From assembly GCF_019331675.1 (NCBI RefSeq), contig NZ_JAHBBJ010000005.1:62001-126000 (forward strand): a stretch of DNA of 64,000 nucleotides, in the 5' to 3' direction. Made by a program: the position numbers and the translations under genes. The notes under the pieces are model-generated. The model was not told where the DNA came from. It saw only the letters and a list, made by a program, of their open reading frames with translations, and ran no database searches. The stretch is from Bifidobacterium miconisargentati (GTDB lineage Bacteria > Actinomycetota > Actinomycetes > Actinomycetales > Bifidobacteriaceae). This document shows, in pieces, positions 63,109 to 64,000 of the stretch; positions within the stretch are counted from its first letter, which is position 1, and every line of letters begins with the position of its first letter.

Positions 63109-63157
63109 AGCTCCCCTCAGTCAGCTCCGCTGACAGCTCCCCTCAAAGAGGGGAGCC
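63109..63157 (+). repeat. Short palindromic repeat SR15
   Basis: AGCTCCCCTCAG, core GTCAGC-tcc-GCTGAC, then CTCCCCTcaaagAGGGGAGCC. It lies 14 bp from the tautomerase stop. Confidence 0.85.
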
Positions 63158-63170
63158 AAAGATAAGGAAC

Positions 63171-63518
63171 TCAGAAGTTCCCGCCATTCCAGCCCCAGTC
63201 GGTGGTGGCGGTGTAGCGGATGTACGTGCGGTCCTCGGGAATGCCGAGCGTGGAGTTCAGCGCGGCCATGATGGATTCGGTCAGCTTCTCCCAGACGGAG
63301 CCCGGCACGGAGCGGCCGAACACGTTGACCTCCACGTAGGCGGCCGGCTTGGAATCGTCGCCGCCGAAGTAGATGGGCATGTTGTCCTCGAACGGGCACA
63401 TCAGCCAGCTTTCGGACTTGCCGGGCACCGCGGTGATGGCCTTGCCGTACGCGGCCTTCAGGGCCTCGCGCTGCTCGGGCGTGGTGGAGACGGAGACGTG
63501 GGTGTGAATGACGGGCAT
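63171..63518 (-). CDS. MIF-like tautomerase family protein
   Basis: Probable keto-enol tautomerase. The 115 residues start MPVIHTHVSV, so Pro becomes the N-terminal catalytic base after Met removal. Segments SESWLMCPFEDNMPIYFGG and PEDRTYIRYTATTDWGWNG correspond to MIF (MVxxEDxxPMxFGG and DRVYIxYxDMxxxNVGWNG). Size and motifs match the MIF/phenylpyruvate tautomerase group. AAGGAGGAATC precedes the ATG. Physiological substrate unknown. Confidence 0.9.
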   Translation of the reverse strand: MPVIHTHVSVSTTPEQREALKAAYGKAITAVPGKSESWLMCPFEDNMPIYFGGDDSKPAAYVEVNVFGRSVPGSVWEKLTESIMAALNSTLGIPEDRTYIRYTATTDWGWNGGNF

Positions 63519-63731
63519 GATTCCTCCTTGACGAAAGCCCTCGCTGACAAGGGCATCGATGAGAACGTTCGCCTTCAGTCTATCGCCGTCCGGAGGCTTT
63601 CGCCGGGCGCTGTACCGGGTCGGCCGGGCGGTCCGGGCGGAACCGCCACAGACGAACCGAATTGCAGAGATTGCGGGACAATACAGCCAACGGCCAGCCG
63701 GCAGTCAGGCGCGTAGTGTTGAATACCCACT

Positions 63732-64000
63732 GTGAGAAAACTGATCGCGCAGCTTATGAAGTTCGGCATCGTGGGCGTCATCGCCTTCATCATCGACTGG
63801 GGCATCCTGAACCTCCTGGTCGGTGTGTTCCACATGCACAATGTGATTGCCGCCACCATCTCCTTCATCATCTCGCTCATCTTCAACTACCTGGCGAGCA
63901 TGAAGTTCGTGTTCAAGCACCGTTCTGACATGGCCCGCTGGATGGAGATCCTGATCTTCGTGGTGGGCGCCGTGATCGGCCTGTTCATGAACGACGCCAT
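63732..64000 (+). CDS. GtrA-like membrane protein (3' end cut by window edge)
   Basis: Probably takes part in moving or modifying lipid-linked sugars for cell-surface polysaccharides. GTG 63732 opens RKLIAQLMKFGIVGVIAFII, the typical GtrA beginning (LxxFxxVGxxxxxxD), followed by FNYLASMKFVF and a further hydrophobic stretch. About 90 of the usual 120-160 codons are visible. No clear ribosome-binding site is present. The 213-bp gap before it shows no other feature. Confidence 0.8.
   Translation, partial: MRKLIAQLMKFGIVGVIAFIIDWGILNLLVGVFHMHNVIAATISFIISLIFNYLASMKFVFKHRSDMARWMEILIFVVGAVIGLFMNDA

Noticed and set aside
7451..63157. CRISPR array formed by the SR repeats
   Set aside because: Copies are scattered singly between genes in both orientations, with no regular spacers and no cas genes.

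Overview
The window is high-GC actinobacterial chromosome and most likely comes from a Bifidobacterium. The grounds are the dnaK-grpE-dnaJ-hspR order with HspR (HAIR-type) operators, a minimal tadZABC-flp-tadEF pilus locus, a complete sialic-acid cluster with a fused permease/ATPase, an actinobacterial-type SRP RNA and candidate leaderless promoters. I do not assign a species. No phage, IS transposase, CRISPR array, tRNA or rRNA gene is visible.

Layout. 1-3132: a LacI-type repressor (cut by the left edge) diverges from a secreted, membrane-anchored GH13 alpha-amylase. 3133-8182: heat-shock operon behind two HAIR-like operators. 8456-10101: HAD phosphatase and DedA membrane protein. 10255-15126: Tad pilus genes, with hairpins carrying DnaA-box-like sequence before tadZ and before flp. 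15238-22183: lipid kinase, TetR regulator, dnaX, recR and an isolated class C sortase. 22713-25466: an aspartokinase split into catalytic and ACT reading frames (same frame, one TGA between), facing a convergent asd of the archaeal/fungal type. 26415-38425: sialic-acid catabolism and uptake (DUF4862-like gene, nanK, nanE, peptide-type ABC transporter, nanA, nagB, and a GntR/FCD regulator I call nanR). 38924-46613: two large paralogous zinc-ribbon / PASTA-like membrane proteins in opposite orientation around a metallophosphoesterase, plus a DUF4234-like protein. 46835-64000: leuA, a bifunctional penicillin-binding protein, SRP RNA, PAP2 phosphatase, topA, tmk, holB, a PEBP protein, a C69 dipeptidase, fhs, a MIF-like tautomerase and the start of a GtrA-like gene.

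How the parts work together. The nan cluster encodes a full route: import, cleavage of sialic acid to ManNAc and pyruvate (NanA), phosphorylation (NanK), epimerisation to GlcNAc-6-P (NanE), and deamination of GlcN-6-P (NagB). The deacetylase nagA is not in the window. Three copies of a palindrome close to ATCAGACGTCTGAT lie before the first operon, before the transporter operon and upstream of nanR, so the cluster is probably one regulon.

The most unusual content is intergenic. At least 15 short palindromic repeats (here SR, about 50 bp) and three long relatives (LR, about 150 bp) fill the spaces between genes. Two of them are bracketed by direct repeats of 13 and 17 bp that contain the upstream gene's stop codon, which suggests insertion. 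The LR copies differ by paired, compensating changes. A second family of long hairpins with a shared core (ACCGTAGGCTTGGCC) occurs twice, and a 28-bp perfect inverted repeat encloses further relatives near 49 kb.
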